Part shown: positions 7,022 to 14,345 of the stretch, in pieces | Position numbering within the stretch: position 1 is the stretch's first letter | Layout of the letters: every line of letters begins with the position of its first letter | NCBI GenBank assembly: GCA_025453925.1 | Contig: JALOPK010000054.1 | Location: 1 to 14,814, forward strand | Direction of reading: 5' to 3' | From: Candidatus Eiseniibacteriota bacterium | GTDB taxonomy: Bacteria > JAFGKV01 | DNA length: 14,814 nucleotides | The notes under the pieces: model-generated | Told to the model about the DNA's origin: nothing | What the model saw: only the letters and a program-made list of their open reading frames with translations | The model's database searches: none | Made by a program: the position numbers and the translations under genes

Positions 7022-7624
7022 TCAGAACGAGCCGAACTTGAACGTGAGCGCCCCCGCCATCCCGCGCAAGTCCTCATCGCCGAGCCCATAGGTGCGCGGC
7101 AGATCGAGGCCCGAGACGAAGCGGTAGCTGGCGCCAAAGTCGATCCGGATCGGCCTGCTGATGTTGAGTTCGACGTTGAGACCGGGTTCCGCCACGAAGA
7201 AGGCGTCGGAGTCGATAGTCGTATCCCAGTAGGGATCGCGAAAACCGGCGGTTCCGCCTCCGATCAACACCATGGCGGCGAAATGCACCAGATTCCGCGA
7301 CTGATGAACATACTCCAGCTCCACCCCCCCGTAGCCCAGCTCCAGCACATAGTCGGGGCCTGCACCCTCGGGAGCGGGAGAGATCTCGATGTCCTCATTC
7401 ACAAGGCCATACCCGCCCCCGCCGATGATGAACGCGTGGTTGATGATCCACCCGCCCCGACCACCCGCCAGAACGGCGAACTGGTCGGCAAGCCCGGTGA
7501 ACTTCACCACAATCCCGCCGAACCCCCCGCTTTCCACGGGCCCTTTGATCAGGGTCTCGGGCTGCTCGTGTACCGTGATCGCACACACCGTGCATACCAT
7601 ACCAAACATGAGTGCCGTCAGCAT
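7022..7624 (-). CDS. Small secreted beta-barrel-like protein, probable outer-membrane protein
   Basis: 200 residues. The start is ATG 7624-7622 because AAGGAGG lies 5 nt upstream; the open frame continues to 7816 only as shadow of the previous gene. Residues 1-17 (MLTALMFGMVCTVCAIT) form a short hydrophobic leader that could be a signal peptide. The rest alternates polar and aromatic/aliphatic residues in strand-like stretches with Gly-rich turns: FGGIVVKFTGLADQFAVLAGGRGGWIINHAFIIGGGGYGLV, then VELEYV and IRIDFGASYRFV. It ends in LTFKFGSF, with the C-terminal Phe typical of outer-membrane barrels. I recall the GGRGGWIINH-IGGGGYGL block from uncharacterised proteins of environmental Gram-negative genomes; the function is unknown. 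It is the last gene of the right block, 94 bp after the GT-C gene. Confidence 0.75.
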   Translation of the reverse strand: MLTALMFGMVCTVCAITVHEQPETLIKGPVESGGFGGIVVKFTGLADQFAVLAGGRGGWIINHAFIIGGGGYGLVNEDIEISPAPEGAGPDYVLELGYGGVELEYVHQSRNLVHFAAMVLIGGGTAGFRDPYWDTTIDSDAFFVAEPGLNVELNISRPIRIDFGASYRFVSGLDLPRTYGLGDEDLRGMAGALTFKFGSF

Positions 7625-7629
7625 ACAAT

Positions 7630-7636
7630 CCTCCTT
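7630..7636 (-). promoter_or_regulatory. Consensus Shine-Dalgarno site of the beta-barrel gene
   Basis: AAGGAGG on the minus strand, 5 nt before ATG 7624-7622. It fixes the start 64 codons inside the longer open frame and suggests efficient independent initiation at the end of the operon. Confidence 0.8.
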
Positions 7637-7718
7637 GGCGTGACACAGAACCCCGCATTGGGTACAGCAGACCGGGGGGCGGGAGTTCCCGCGAGGCTGC
7701 GCGTTGGCCAGGTGGTGC

Positions 7719-9680
7719 TCATGTTCCCATGCGCAGCCTGAGCCGGGCATACATGCGGCGAGCCGCGCCCCATGGCGTGCGCCGGAGGTAGGGCTCGGTG
7801 TCGGCAGGGCCGGCATACCGCCATGTACCGCCCGTCAGCGCGTCGCCGTTGCCGGTCTCGATTCTCGCGCACGAGGGGAACAGGAAGCAGCCGTGGAGGA
7901 TGACGCCCTCCCCGGGCGTGACGGCGTGGCGTTCCAGCGTCCACACCCGGTTCGATTCCTCGTCCCGGGCGGCCAGCATCACCGTGCCGACCCCTTGGGG
8001 CAACGAATCCACCGTCACGGTGAGACAGCCCGGCGGAAGGCGGCGCCAGGAATCCGGGGCCCATGCCTCGGCATCGCCGCCGGGTCGAGCCGCGGCAACC
8101 TCGAAGCGGCTCACGCCCTCCAGCGGTGCGATCTCTCGGAGGACGAACCGCCGGGACAGGCGCTCCAGCAGCAGCGAATCGGACAGGGCAGTCATGCACG
8201 GACACTGGGGGTACGCCCATGCGACGGCCCGCCAGATCTCTCCGGCCGAGACGCGACCCGTCTCGGTCCACACGCGGAAGAAGTTCTTGCGAAAATCGTC
8301 GCGCATCCACCATGCATTGCGCCGATGGAGCTGCAGGACGATCACGGCGCCCGGGTCGGGATTGATGTCATCGCTGGTGAGGCGATACGGTGCGCCCCCC
8401 GCCATGTATGCGGTGGTCCAGTGCAGGTAGAGCTGCGGAGAGAGATAGATCTCCCGGCCTGGGGGCGAGCCGGCGATCCAGCGGCCGACGGCATCCTCGG
8501 GACGGTGAAAGCCGAACAGCGCCTCCTCCGCCTGGTCCAAGTGGTCAAGACTGGCGGGCCACACCACGAAGTACCGGGCCAGGTTGATCGAAGGAATCGC
8601 CAGAGCGACGGCGAGCGAGAGTGCGGGAGCCCACCGTGAACCGATGGCCTGTCGCACGTACATGAGCCCGCTGGCGGCCAGAAGATAGGGGACGGGGAGC
8701 ACCCCGAGGGTGCGCAGGCCATGGGGGGCCTGACGTTCCACGGAGAGGACTCCGGGCATGAGCTGTACCACGAGCCAGACGAGCAGCAGCCGGTCCGACC
8801 TGTCGCGCCGGGCGAGGGCAACGCCCAGGCCGATGACGAAGAAGAACCCCGTCAGAGCATCCAACAGAGGCTCCCCGGAGAGGTTGTGCCGCGGATTCCG
8901 GTCGCCGGCGACGGTGAACATCCCGGCGTGGAGCACGAGGTTGCGGAAGAAACCCGCCACCGGATCGGGGGTTTCGCTCCACAGCGACGCCATGGAGGAC
9001 CGGGCGGTGATCAGCTCCGGCATGTGCGCCCACGCCCACATGAGCGGCACGAGTCCAACGGCGAATGCCGCCACCGGGGCAGCCCAGCGCCGGATGCGGT
9101 CGTGCCCAGTCCAGTGCATGGCAAGCCACACCGCGGGGAGCAGGGGGAAGAGGCGGAACGCGGGGTAGGTATACCACAACAGCGCTGCCGAGAGACCCGC
9201 GAGCACGCCCCGCCAGGGGCGCGGATGGCGTACGTAGGAATCGGTCAACAGGAGGGCCGCGAGCCCGGCAGTCGGACCGAGATTCGCCCGGAAGGCGATC
9301 CGGCTGAAGTGGAGATGCCACACTCCGAATGCCACCAGAAGCATGGCCCATCCCGCCTCTTCTCTGCCTCTGATGCGGCGAACCCAGCACCAGGTGAGCA
9401 GGACCAGCAGGGATCCGGAGACCGCTGACGGCAGGCGGAGGGTCGCGGCGCCAGTGCCGCGCACGGCGGTTGCCAGCAGGACGAGGTACTTGTAGATCGG
9501 CTCCTGGCCGCAGTTGCCAGGGAAAAACACCGGCCGCGGGCCGCCTTCCTTGATCGCCTTGACCTCGAGGCCGTGGTTCGCCTCGTCGCTCCAGAGCCCC
9601 GGCGGGAGTTGGTCAAGGCCGACAACACGAATCGCCGTGGCGGCGACGAGCAAAAGAAGGACTACCCAGGTCTTGTGCAC
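7719..9680 (-). CDS. GT-C integral-membrane glycosyltransferase (ArnT/PMT, GT39/GT83-like)
   Basis: 653 residues from GTG 9680-9678, which has GGAGG 5 nt upstream; an in-frame GTG at 9692 would add four residues with no Shine-Dalgarno site. The first helix (residues ~5-22) leads into a loop with GLWSDEANHG, whose Asp32-Glu33 pair matches the acidic site of GT-C enzymes. GNCGQEPIYKYLVLL follows, then about ten hydrophobic helices to residue ~390, and a mainly soluble C-terminal part (~390-653). Enzymes of this fold take a sugar from a polyprenyl-phosphate carrier and transfer it on the outer face of the membrane to lipid, protein or glycan. The start overlaps the upstream GT-C gene by 19 bp. 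Donor and acceptor are unknown. Confidence 0.87.
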   Translation of the reverse strand: MHKTWVVLLLLVAATAIRVVGLDQLPPGLWSDEANHGLEVKAIKEGGPRPVFFPGNCGQEPIYKYLVLLATAVRGTGAATLRLPSAVSGSLLVLLTWCWVRRIRGREEAGWAMLLVAFGVWHLHFSRIAFRANLGPTAGLAALLLTDSYVRHPRPWRGVLAGLSAALLWYTYPAFRLFPLLPAVWLAMHWTGHDRIRRWAAPVAAFAVGLVPLMWAWAHMPELITARSSMASLWSETPDPVAGFFRNLVLHAGMFTVAGDRNPRHNLSGEPLLDALTGFFFVIGLGVALARRDRSDRLLLVWLVVQLMPGVLSVERQAPHGLRTLGVLPVPYLLAASGLMYVRQAIGSRWAPALSLAVALAIPSINLARYFVVWPASLDHLDQAEEALFGFHRPEDAVGRWIAGSPPGREIYLSPQLYLHWTTAYMAGGAPYRLTSDDINPDPGAVIVLQLHRRNAWWMRDDFRKNFFRVWTETGRVSAGEIWRAVAWAYPQCPCMTALSDSLLLERLSRRFVLREIAPLEGVSRFEVAAARPGGDAEAWAPDSWRRLPPGCLTVTVDSLPQGVGTVMLAARDEESNRVWTLERHAVTPGEGVILHGCFLFPSCARIETGNGDALTGGTWRYAGPADTEPYLRRTPWGAARRMYARLRLRMGT

Positions 9681-11365
9681 AGCGTCCTCCACGCGGGCGA
9701 ATCCGGTCGCGCGTAGACCTTGAGCAGCGGGCGGTCGAAGAGCCGGAAGGTCAGCTCGGAGCGGGAATCATCGATCTCGATCGGCCCGATTCGGGCGGGA
9801 TTGCGGTACAGGCGCACGCACGAGAATCCTCTCGCGCCCGAGTCCAGTTCACGGTAGAACCGCGCCATGGCGGGGAAACGGTCCGGCAACCGGGCGTACT
9901 GGTCGCGGTATCGGTTACCGATGATGACCACGTCGGCGCCCTCCAGCGCGGCGGTGATGCAGGCCCATTGCTCCTCGGGCCCCGTAGCGATTTCGTACAG
10001 ATAGACGTAGGGATCAATGTACTGCAGCCGGAACCGGCCAACCCTCGTTGCCAGCGGTTGTCCGAGCGTGGGGAGGTAGGAGCCGAACAGGCCCTTGCGG
10101 AGGTCCTCCTCGATGAGGGGAGGATTCGAGTGGGTCGTCTCCAGCAGCACGGTGGTTCCGGGCGGGAGCGCTTCCGACAGCTCGCGGCCGGCCCTGATTC
10201 GGGGGTCCTCCCGCAGGAACACGCCGGCGTAGGCAAGCCCTACCGCCAAGTGGATCGCCATCAGGATTGCCACCGCGCTCCTCGCGACTCCGCCGCGCCG
10301 CGCCAGGGCTGCCAGGAGCGCTCCCGCCGCCAGGGCGATGACCGGATGAAGCGGCAGCGAGAATCGAATGAACTTCTGGAAGCTCGCCCCCATGACCGCG
10401 AAGTAGGGAACCCCGGCCGCCAGCACCATGAGCCAACCGGGGCCGCGCCGCAAGGCCAGATACGCCATGCCGGCAAGGCCGCAGACCCACAGCACCGGCC
10501 CCGCGCCGAAGCGCAGCAGGTTGTCCAGCCAGTAGATCCAGGGCATCGTGCCGACGAACTGAAGGTCGGCCTGGCGTACCGCGGCCCCGCGCGCCCAGGA
10601 GGCGAGCGTCATGATGCCGTTCAGGAATTCCCGGGGAGCGAGGAGCAGGGGCCAGTTGCCCAGGATGAAGCCTCCCGCAAGGCCCGCCGCGGCGGGGAGC
10701 ACACGGCGGCGCCCGGAAGTCGCGAGGGAAACGGCAATGGGCCCCAGAGCGAACACCGCATTCAGTTTGGTCGCCAGGGCGAGTCCCGCGGCGGCGCCCA
10801 TTGCGAGCGCCGCGCGGGAGGTTGCGGTCCTCATGAGCCATATGGCGCCGGCCATGGTCGCAGTGGTGAAGAGGACGAGCAGGGGATCGGGCGTGAAGAA
10901 GTGCGAATCCCGCAAATGCAGCGGGGAGAAGGCAAGAAGGAGGGGGGGGAGCAACCCGCCCCACGACCCGATGAGACCTGCGGCGATGATGCCGACCAGC
11001 AGTACGGTGAGCGTGCCGGCCAGCGCCGACACGGATCGCGCCAGTAAGTAGTACGCGCGGACCTGGTTCGGCTGCTCGAGGTGGAGGCGGCCCGCGGCGT
11101 GGGCTGCGGCCAGCGGCATTCCGGCAATCATGCGGGGCAGAGAGCCGTAGTTGAAGAAGTACTTCTCATGCACCGCCCGAGACGGATCCTGTACCAATGA
11201 CACGGTGGAGACGAGCATGAGCTGCTCGTCGACATGGAAGTGGAAAGGCACCGAGTAGTCCAGACCTGCGAACCGTACAGCCGCGGCGGAAAACACGATG
11301 GCGGTCAACGCCCTCCGACGGGTTCCCGGGGTCAGGGCGCCTCCCTGCTGCCGGCAGGCGCGCAC
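9662..11365 (-). CDS. GT-C integral-membrane glycosyltransferase (PMT/ArnT-like)
   Basis: 567 residues from GTG 11365-11363. The first helix is followed by VPFHFHVDEQLML, whose Asp46-Glu47 pair is in the expected GT-C loop. FNYGSLPRM, AFSPLHLRDSHFFTPDPLLVLF and ATKLNAVFALGP are typical of the dolichyl-phosphate mannosyltransferase/ArnT superfamily. About ten hydrophobic helices run to residue ~385. The remainder is soluble and probably periplasmic. The start is uncertain: GTG 11365 has only GGGGT upstream, while CTG 11335 has GGGAGG 4 nt upstream and overlaps the small upstream frame's TGA, and TTG 11308 is also possible. It overlaps the next GT-C gene by 19 bp. The two proteins differ enough that they probably transfer different sugars or act on different acceptors. 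Confidence 0.87.
   Translation of the reverse strand: MRACRQQGGALTPGTRRRALTAIVFSAAAVRFAGLDYSVPFHFHVDEQLMLVSTVSLVQDPSRAVHEKYFFNYGSLPRMIAGMPLAAAHAAGRLHLEQPNQVRAYYLLARSVSALAGTLTVLLVGIIAAGLIGSWGGLLPPLLLAFSPLHLRDSHFFTPDPLLVLFTTATMAGAIWLMRTATSRAALAMGAAAGLALATKLNAVFALGPIAVSLATSGRRRVLPAAAGLAGGFILGNWPLLLAPREFLNGIMTLASWARGAAVRQADLQFVGTMPWIYWLDNLLRFGAGPVLWVCGLAGMAYLALRRGPGWLMVLAAGVPYFAVMGASFQKFIRFSLPLHPVIALAAGALLAALARRGGVARSAVAILMAIHLAVGLAYAGVFLREDPRIRAGRELSEALPPGTTVLLETTHSNPPLIEEDLRKGLFGSYLPTLGQPLATRVGRFRLQYIDPYVYLYEIATGPEEQWACITAALEGADVVIIGNRYRDQYARLPDRFPAMARFYRELDSGARGFSCVRLYRNPARIGPIEIDDSRSELTFRLFDRPLLKVYARPDSPAWRTLCTRPG
9686..9690 (-). promoter_or_regulatory. Shine-Dalgarno site choosing the GTG start at 9680
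   Basis: GGAGG on the minus strand, 5 nt before GTG 9680-9678 and inside the end of the upstream GT-C gene. It favours this start over GTG 9692 and implies coupled translation of the two membrane enzymes. Confidence 0.6.
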
Positions 11366-11550
11366 GTGACCCCGTCCGCGACGCCAGAGAGTAGCATCGC
11401 AGCGAAGCGGAACGCAGAGAACGCGACGATGGCCCCATGCAGGCGACAGACCCGGTCCTTCGCCTCGGCGGAGTCGGGCAGATCGAACAGTCGCCCTATT
11501 CGGCGGACGAACCGGTTTCGGAACAGCAACAGGCTCGCCTTGCTCCTCAC
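11332..11550 (-). CDS. Possible 72-residue membrane peptide between acyltransferase and GT-C genes
   Basis: The frame begins at GTG 11550-11548, 7 nt after the acyltransferase TAG, with AGGA just upstream, and ends at TGA 11334-11332 inside the annotated start of the GT-C gene. The sequence has a basic N-terminus (LLLFRNRFVRRIGRLFDLP) and one hydrophobic stretch near residues 39-60 (HGAIVAFSAFRFAAMLLSGV), as a single-pass inner-membrane peptide would. No family is recognised. It fills what would otherwise be a 192-bp gap in a tightly packed operon, which favours a real gene; length and lack of homologues argue for caution. It could also be the decayed end of a longer gene. Confidence 0.4.
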   Translation of the reverse strand: MRSKASLLLFRNRFVRRIGRLFDLPDSAEAKDRVCRLHGAIVAFSAFRFAAMLLSGVADGVTCAPAGSREAP

Positions 11551-11557
11551 CTGGTTC

Positions 11558-12298
11558 CTATCTCCTCGTGCGCACGATCCGCGCCGGCGCGCCTACCGCC
11601 ACGCTGTAGGGGGGAAGATCCTTGGCCACCATGGAGCAGGCGCCCACCACGCTGCCCGTGCCGATGGTGATGCCGTCAAGCACCACCACTTGGGCGCCCA
11701 GCCACACATCGTCTTCCAGGGTGAGGCCCTTGGATGCCACCGGTTGTGCCATCATGGGAATGTCGAGTCGGTCCATGCCGTGATTGCCGACACCGATGAG
11801 GTAGCAGTGGGCAGCCAGCAAGGCGTAGCGGCCAATGGTGACCGGCCCGCCGGCATGCACCAGGCAGCCGATGGCGAAGTTGGCCTTGTCATGAACAGTA
11901 ATCGTGCTCCCTTTGCAGCTCAGGATGGTCCCCCGGGAGAGCACGACGCCATCGCCGAGGGTGATGCCGGTCTCCGGCCCGCCCTTGGCATCCAGCACCA
12001 CGCCGTCGTCTATCACCACATTGCTGCCGATATGGATCTTGTGAGGGTGCCGGATGACCACATCACGGCCGATGGTGCTGCCCCGTCCCAGGCTCCCCAA
12101 GAGCCGTCGGTACGCTACGCGCCGCATTGCCAGACCAAGAGCTCCGGGCATGGGCCCCAAGATGCCGGTCAACATCTCGAACAGCACCAGACCGGCCAGC
12201 GATGGCCGGCCATACACCACATCTCGGTACACGCTCAACGCCGATCGTCGGCCCGACGTGATCTGCTCCTGGAACTCGGTAGCGATTTCCTGGTCCAT
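11558..12298 (-). CDS. Left-handed beta-helix (hexapeptide) acyltransferase
   Basis: 246 residues. ATG 12298-12296 is set by AAGGAGGAGG 6 nt upstream; the open frame continues to 12853 only as shadow of the MFS gene. Residues ~1-75 are a helical lead-in ([24 protein letters not shown]). From ~75 the hexapeptide repeats begin: [44 protein letters not shown], then [29 protein letters not shown] and the closing [16 protein letters not shown] carries His173, which matches the usual catalytic His. Relatives (WcaF, LacA and serine acetyltransferase type) move acetyl or similar groups from CoA to hydroxyls or amines, often on sugars. In this locus it probably acylates a glycan precursor in the cytoplasm. 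Acyl group and acceptor are unknown. Confidence 0.9.
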   Translation of the reverse strand: MDQEIATEFQEQITSGRRSALSVYRDVVYGRPSLAGLVLFEMLTGILGPMPGALGLAMRRVAYRRLLGSLGRGSTIGRDVVIRHPHKIHIGSNVVIDDGVVLDAKGGPETGITLGDGVVLSRGTILSCKGSTITVHDKANFAIGCLVHAGGPVTIGRYALLAAHCYLIGVGNHGMDRLDIPMMAQPVASKGLTLEDDVWLGAQVVVLDGITIGTGSVVGACSMVAKDLPPYSVAVGAPARIVRTRR

Positions 12299-12304
12299 TC
12301 GGAT

Positions 12305-12314
12305 CCTCCTCCTT
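12305..12314 (-). promoter_or_regulatory. Strong Shine-Dalgarno site of the acyltransferase gene
   Basis: AAGGAGGAGG on the minus strand, 6 nt before ATG 12298-12296, in the 71-bp gap after the MFS gene. It decides the start inside a much longer open frame. Confidence 0.8.
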
Positions 12315-12369
12315 GGCCTGACCACCCAATGAGGCGCGATCTCTCCCGGCGGGCAAGGGATGGCGCGGG

Positions 12370-13623
12370 CTATGCCCCTTCGTCGGCTTCCCGGCAGCCG
12401 GTCTCCTGCCGGGCGCACTGCCGGTGCAGGCGGACCATGAGGCACGCGGCACCCACGAGGAGCAGGGTGGAACAGGAGAAGGCCGCGCGGAAGCCCAAGG
12501 TCTCCTTCAGCAGCAGCCCGAGGTAGGGTGCGCTCATGGCGCGCAGTCCCACCATGGTCACGTGCACGCCCATGTAACTCTGGATCCTCTCCCGGGGGGC
12601 AAATGTGTTGGCCCCCAGCATCCACGCCACGTCCACGCCTGCCATGCCGACGCCGAAGAAGGCGTACGCGACGTATGCGCCGTCCACGGACCGGGCCACT
12701 GCCAGCGAGAACGGCCAGAAGGCCAAGGCGACGTAGGCCAACGCCGCGAGGGGAACAGCGCCCGTACGATCCAGCATTCTGCCGTAGAGCGGCAGGAACA
12801 CGATCATCACCAACGGGTGGATCACGCCGAACACCCGCGACGCCTGGCTCCAATCAGCCCGGAACACATCATTCACGAGCATCGGCACCAACGGTTCCGT
12901 GATCATGAACGCGACGCCGTAGAGGAAGAAGTAGAGCTCGTACCGGCGGAAGAAGTGATCGGTGCGGAGGATCTCGAAGAAGTCGGCGTAAGGAAGCCGG
13001 CGGGCACGATGGAGTTCGGCCCCAATGCCGGGGTTCGGCATGCTCCGATAGGCCAGGTAGGCACCCAGCCCACAGAGGCCCGCCGCGGCGAAGGCGAGCG
13101 GAAAGGCCGAGGCCTTCCAGTTCAGGAACCGGCCCACCAGCCATGCCGAGGAACTGGTGCCCAGGAGGGCAACGATCTGAGCCCGTGCATAGCAGACGCC
13201 CCGGGAGGCACGGCGGTAGTTCGTGCGGAAGATCATGTTCTGCGCCGGCAGGTAGGTCGCATGACACAGGCCCACCAATGCGGCGATGGTGATGAACGAC
13301 GCCGGGGTGTGCCAGAGCATTATCCACAGGTAGGAGAAACGGCCGATCAGTCCGGCCACGAGCATGACTCGACGATGGTTCCCGGTGGTGATGATGGATG
13401 CGCCGATGGATGAGAACGCGAACATCGACATCTGGAGGGAGTAGAGCAGGGCGATCTGGAGTGCGGTGGCGTGCAGTTCCCTGCGCAGCACATAGGCCGT
13501 GACGGAGATGAGGCCGGCGTAGACACCGTCCAGCAGGGCGGCGAGGAGGTGGCGGCCGAAGGTTCGCTGTTCGATATCGTTGAGCTCTAGACGCGGCCAC
13601 CAGAGAAGGAGCAATTGCTTCAT
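12370..13623 (-). CDS. Major facilitator superfamily transporter
   Basis: 417 residues from ATG 13623-13621; the Shine-Dalgarno site is weak (GAGAG). About 12 hydrophobic helices are visible, split into two halves by a polar loop at residues ~192-230 ([19 protein letters not shown]). Helices include ~24-46, ~53-80, ~84-104 and ~109-127 in the first half, and ~228-250, ~265-280, ~287-312 and ~316-338 in the second. The loop [13 protein letters not shown] (279-291) resembles the MFS loop motif between helices, and a short basic GNHRR (81-85) sits at the matching place in the first half. The N-terminus carries a cytoplasmic stretch with [21 protein letters not shown]. The substrate cannot be read. 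As first gene of the right block it could export or flip an intermediate, or be a nutrient transporter. Confidence 0.87.
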   Translation of the reverse strand: MKQLLLLWWPRLELNDIEQRTFGRHLLAALLDGVYAGLISVTAYVLRRELHATALQIALLYSLQMSMFAFSSIGASIITTGNHRRVMLVAGLIGRFSYLWIMLWHTPASFITIAALVGLCHATYLPAQNMIFRTNYRRASRGVCYARAQIVALLGTSSSAWLVGRFLNWKASAFPLAFAAAGLCGLGAYLAYRSMPNPGIGAELHRARRLPYADFFEILRTDHFFRRYELYFFLYGVAFMITEPLVPMLVNDVFRADWSQASRVFGVIHPLVMIVFLPLYGRMLDRTGAVPLAALAYVALAFWPFSLAVARSVDGAYVAYAFFGVGMAGVDVAWMLGANTFAPRERIQSYMGVHVTMVGLRAMSAPYLGLLLKETLGFRAAFSCSTLLLVGAACLMVRLHRQCARQETGCREADEGA

Positions 13624-13753
13624 GCACGGCTCTCGTCAGGGGGAACGCTGCCGCGGGGCCTCTCAGCGACCCCTTGTGCGGTGATCGCCCGAAGTAGGTG
13701 CCGATAGGCCCCGTGCGCAAACCGGTTGCTCACCCCTTGCGGCCATCGTCGCA

Positions 13754-13778
13754 CTGTTGGAGCCCCGTACGGCGCGAC
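13754..13778. repeat. Direct repeat copy 1 (25 bp)
   Basis: It begins CTGTTGGAGCCC and ends GGCGCGAC, matching the second copy at 13857-13881 in 22 of 25 positions. The flanks GTTGGAGCC and GGCGCGAC are imperfect inverted complements of each other, as in REP-like elements. It may be a dispersed genomic repeat; only two copies are in this window. Confidence 0.45.
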
Positions 13779-13856
13779 TCCCCTCGCTCCCGTGGTCTCC
13801 GTGGGAGCGTACCCCGGGCGCTCCGCGCCCTCCATCATCGTGGAACGGTGCCTTCT

Positions 13857-13881
13857 CTGTTGGAGCCCTGCAAGGCGCGAC
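13857..13881. repeat. Direct repeat copy 2 (25 bp)
   Basis: Second copy of the repeat, 103 bp after the first in the same orientation. It differs from copy 1 at three central positions (CTGCAA-type centre instead of CCGTAC), which leaves the partly complementary flanks intact. Too few copies and too wide a gap for a CRISPR array. Confidence 0.45.
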
Positions 13882-14017
13882 GGGGAACTGGCGTGGTGGG
13901 GAACACCGATGCGTCTCGCCAGTCTCGCCACAGGATGCCGGACCTCGCACCGCTCCGGAGGCCGCGGGGCAACGGATGGGCCCACCTTTTCGGAGACCCG
14001 GCTTCTTGCAGGAGGCT

Positions 14018-14054
14018 TTGAGGTGGGGCAAATTGAGGTGTGTTGTCGAACAAC
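14018..14054. promoter_or_regulatory. Short repeats and dyad upstream of the nucleotidyltransferase gene, possible operator
   Basis: TTGAGGTG occurs at 14018-14025 and 14033-14040, 15 bp apart start to start. A dyad GTTGT-CGA-ACAAC follows at 14042-14054, ending 7 bp before the Shine-Dalgarno site. Toxin-antitoxin operons are often autoregulated from sites in this position. A TTGCAG at 14006-14011 could be a -35 box but the -10 is poor. Tentative. Confidence 0.3.
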
Positions 14055-14061
14055 CGAGCGC

Positions 14062-14069
14062 AGGAGGTG
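14062..14069 (+). promoter_or_regulatory. Shine-Dalgarno site of the nucleotidyltransferase gene
   Basis: AGGAGGTG lies 6 nt before ATG 14076. It selects this start over the in-frame start at 14040, which has no such site and would add 12 residues outside the domain. Confidence 0.8.
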
Positions 14070-14075
14070 GAGACT

Positions 14076-14345
14076 ATGGGAGTCACACCATCCCAGATTG
14101 ATCGTGCCGTTGCCATCTCGAAGGCGTGCGGCGCGACACGCCTCATTCTGTTCGGGAGCGTCCTGGAGCGTCCCGACGAAGCCCGGGACATCGATCTCGC
14201 ATGTGATGGCATTCCTGGGTGGAAGATCTTCCGGCTTGCCGCTGAGCTGGAGCGAGCTCTGGAGACGCCGGTTGATCTCATCCCTTTGAGTCCGCCAAGT
14301 CGTTCCACGCGATCCGTGGAGCGCAGTGGAAAGGTTCTCCTGTGA
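14076..14345 (+). CDS. mntA: Minimal nucleotidyltransferase (MNT), MntA-type antitoxin
   Basis: 89 residues from ATG 14076. It is a one-domain DNA polymerase beta-fold nucleotidyltransferase: LILFGSVLERPDEARDIDLA holds Gly27-Ser28 and the metal-binding Asp38-x-Asp40, and VDLIPL holds the likely third acidic residue, Asp67. The spacing is GS-X9-DXD, one residue shorter than the GSX10DXD usually quoted for MntA. In characterised pairs MntA transfers AMP to a tyrosine of its HEPN partner, which stops the toxic RNase. The stop overlaps the start of the HEPN gene (GTGA), so the two are translated together. No DNA-binding domain is present, so any regulation would have to come from elsewhere. The symbol follows the pair type, not a tested activity. 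Confidence 0.85.
   Translation: MGVTPSQIDRAVAISKACGATRLILFGSVLERPDEARDIDLACDGIPGWKIFRLAAELERALETPVDLIPLSPPSRSTRSVERSGKVLL

Larger units (their letters stand above)
13624..14075. other. Divergent spacer between the MFS gene and the nucleotidyltransferase/HEPN pair
   Basis: 452 bp with no credible gene. Several long open frames cross it on both strands, but they have no family features and shift composition freely. It should hold the start signals of both transcripts, yet I see no clear -35/-10 pair for the minus-strand block. It contains an imperfect repeat of ACCCCTTG-type sequence (about 13670-13690 and 13732-13750), the 25-bp direct repeat pair, the hairpin GGAGCG-N9-CGCTCC at 13804-13824, and the short repeats ahead of the nucleotidyltransferase gene. 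Confidence 0.55.

Noticed and set aside
7678-7693. Hairpin GCGGGAACTCCCGC in the gap before the beta-barrel gene
   Set aside because: A real short stem, but with a tiny loop and no T tract; too weak to call a terminator or attenuator.
5353-13413. Long plus-strand open frames opposite the GT2, GT-C, acyltransferase and MFS genes (for example 7704-8639, 9968-11047, 11234-12526, 12424-13413)
   Set aside because: Antisense shadows with skewed His/Gly/Arg/Pro-rich composition and no recognisable motifs; the minus-strand genes explain these regions.
13754-13881. CRISPR array
   Set aside because: Only two imperfect copies with a 78-bp gap and no cas genes nearby.
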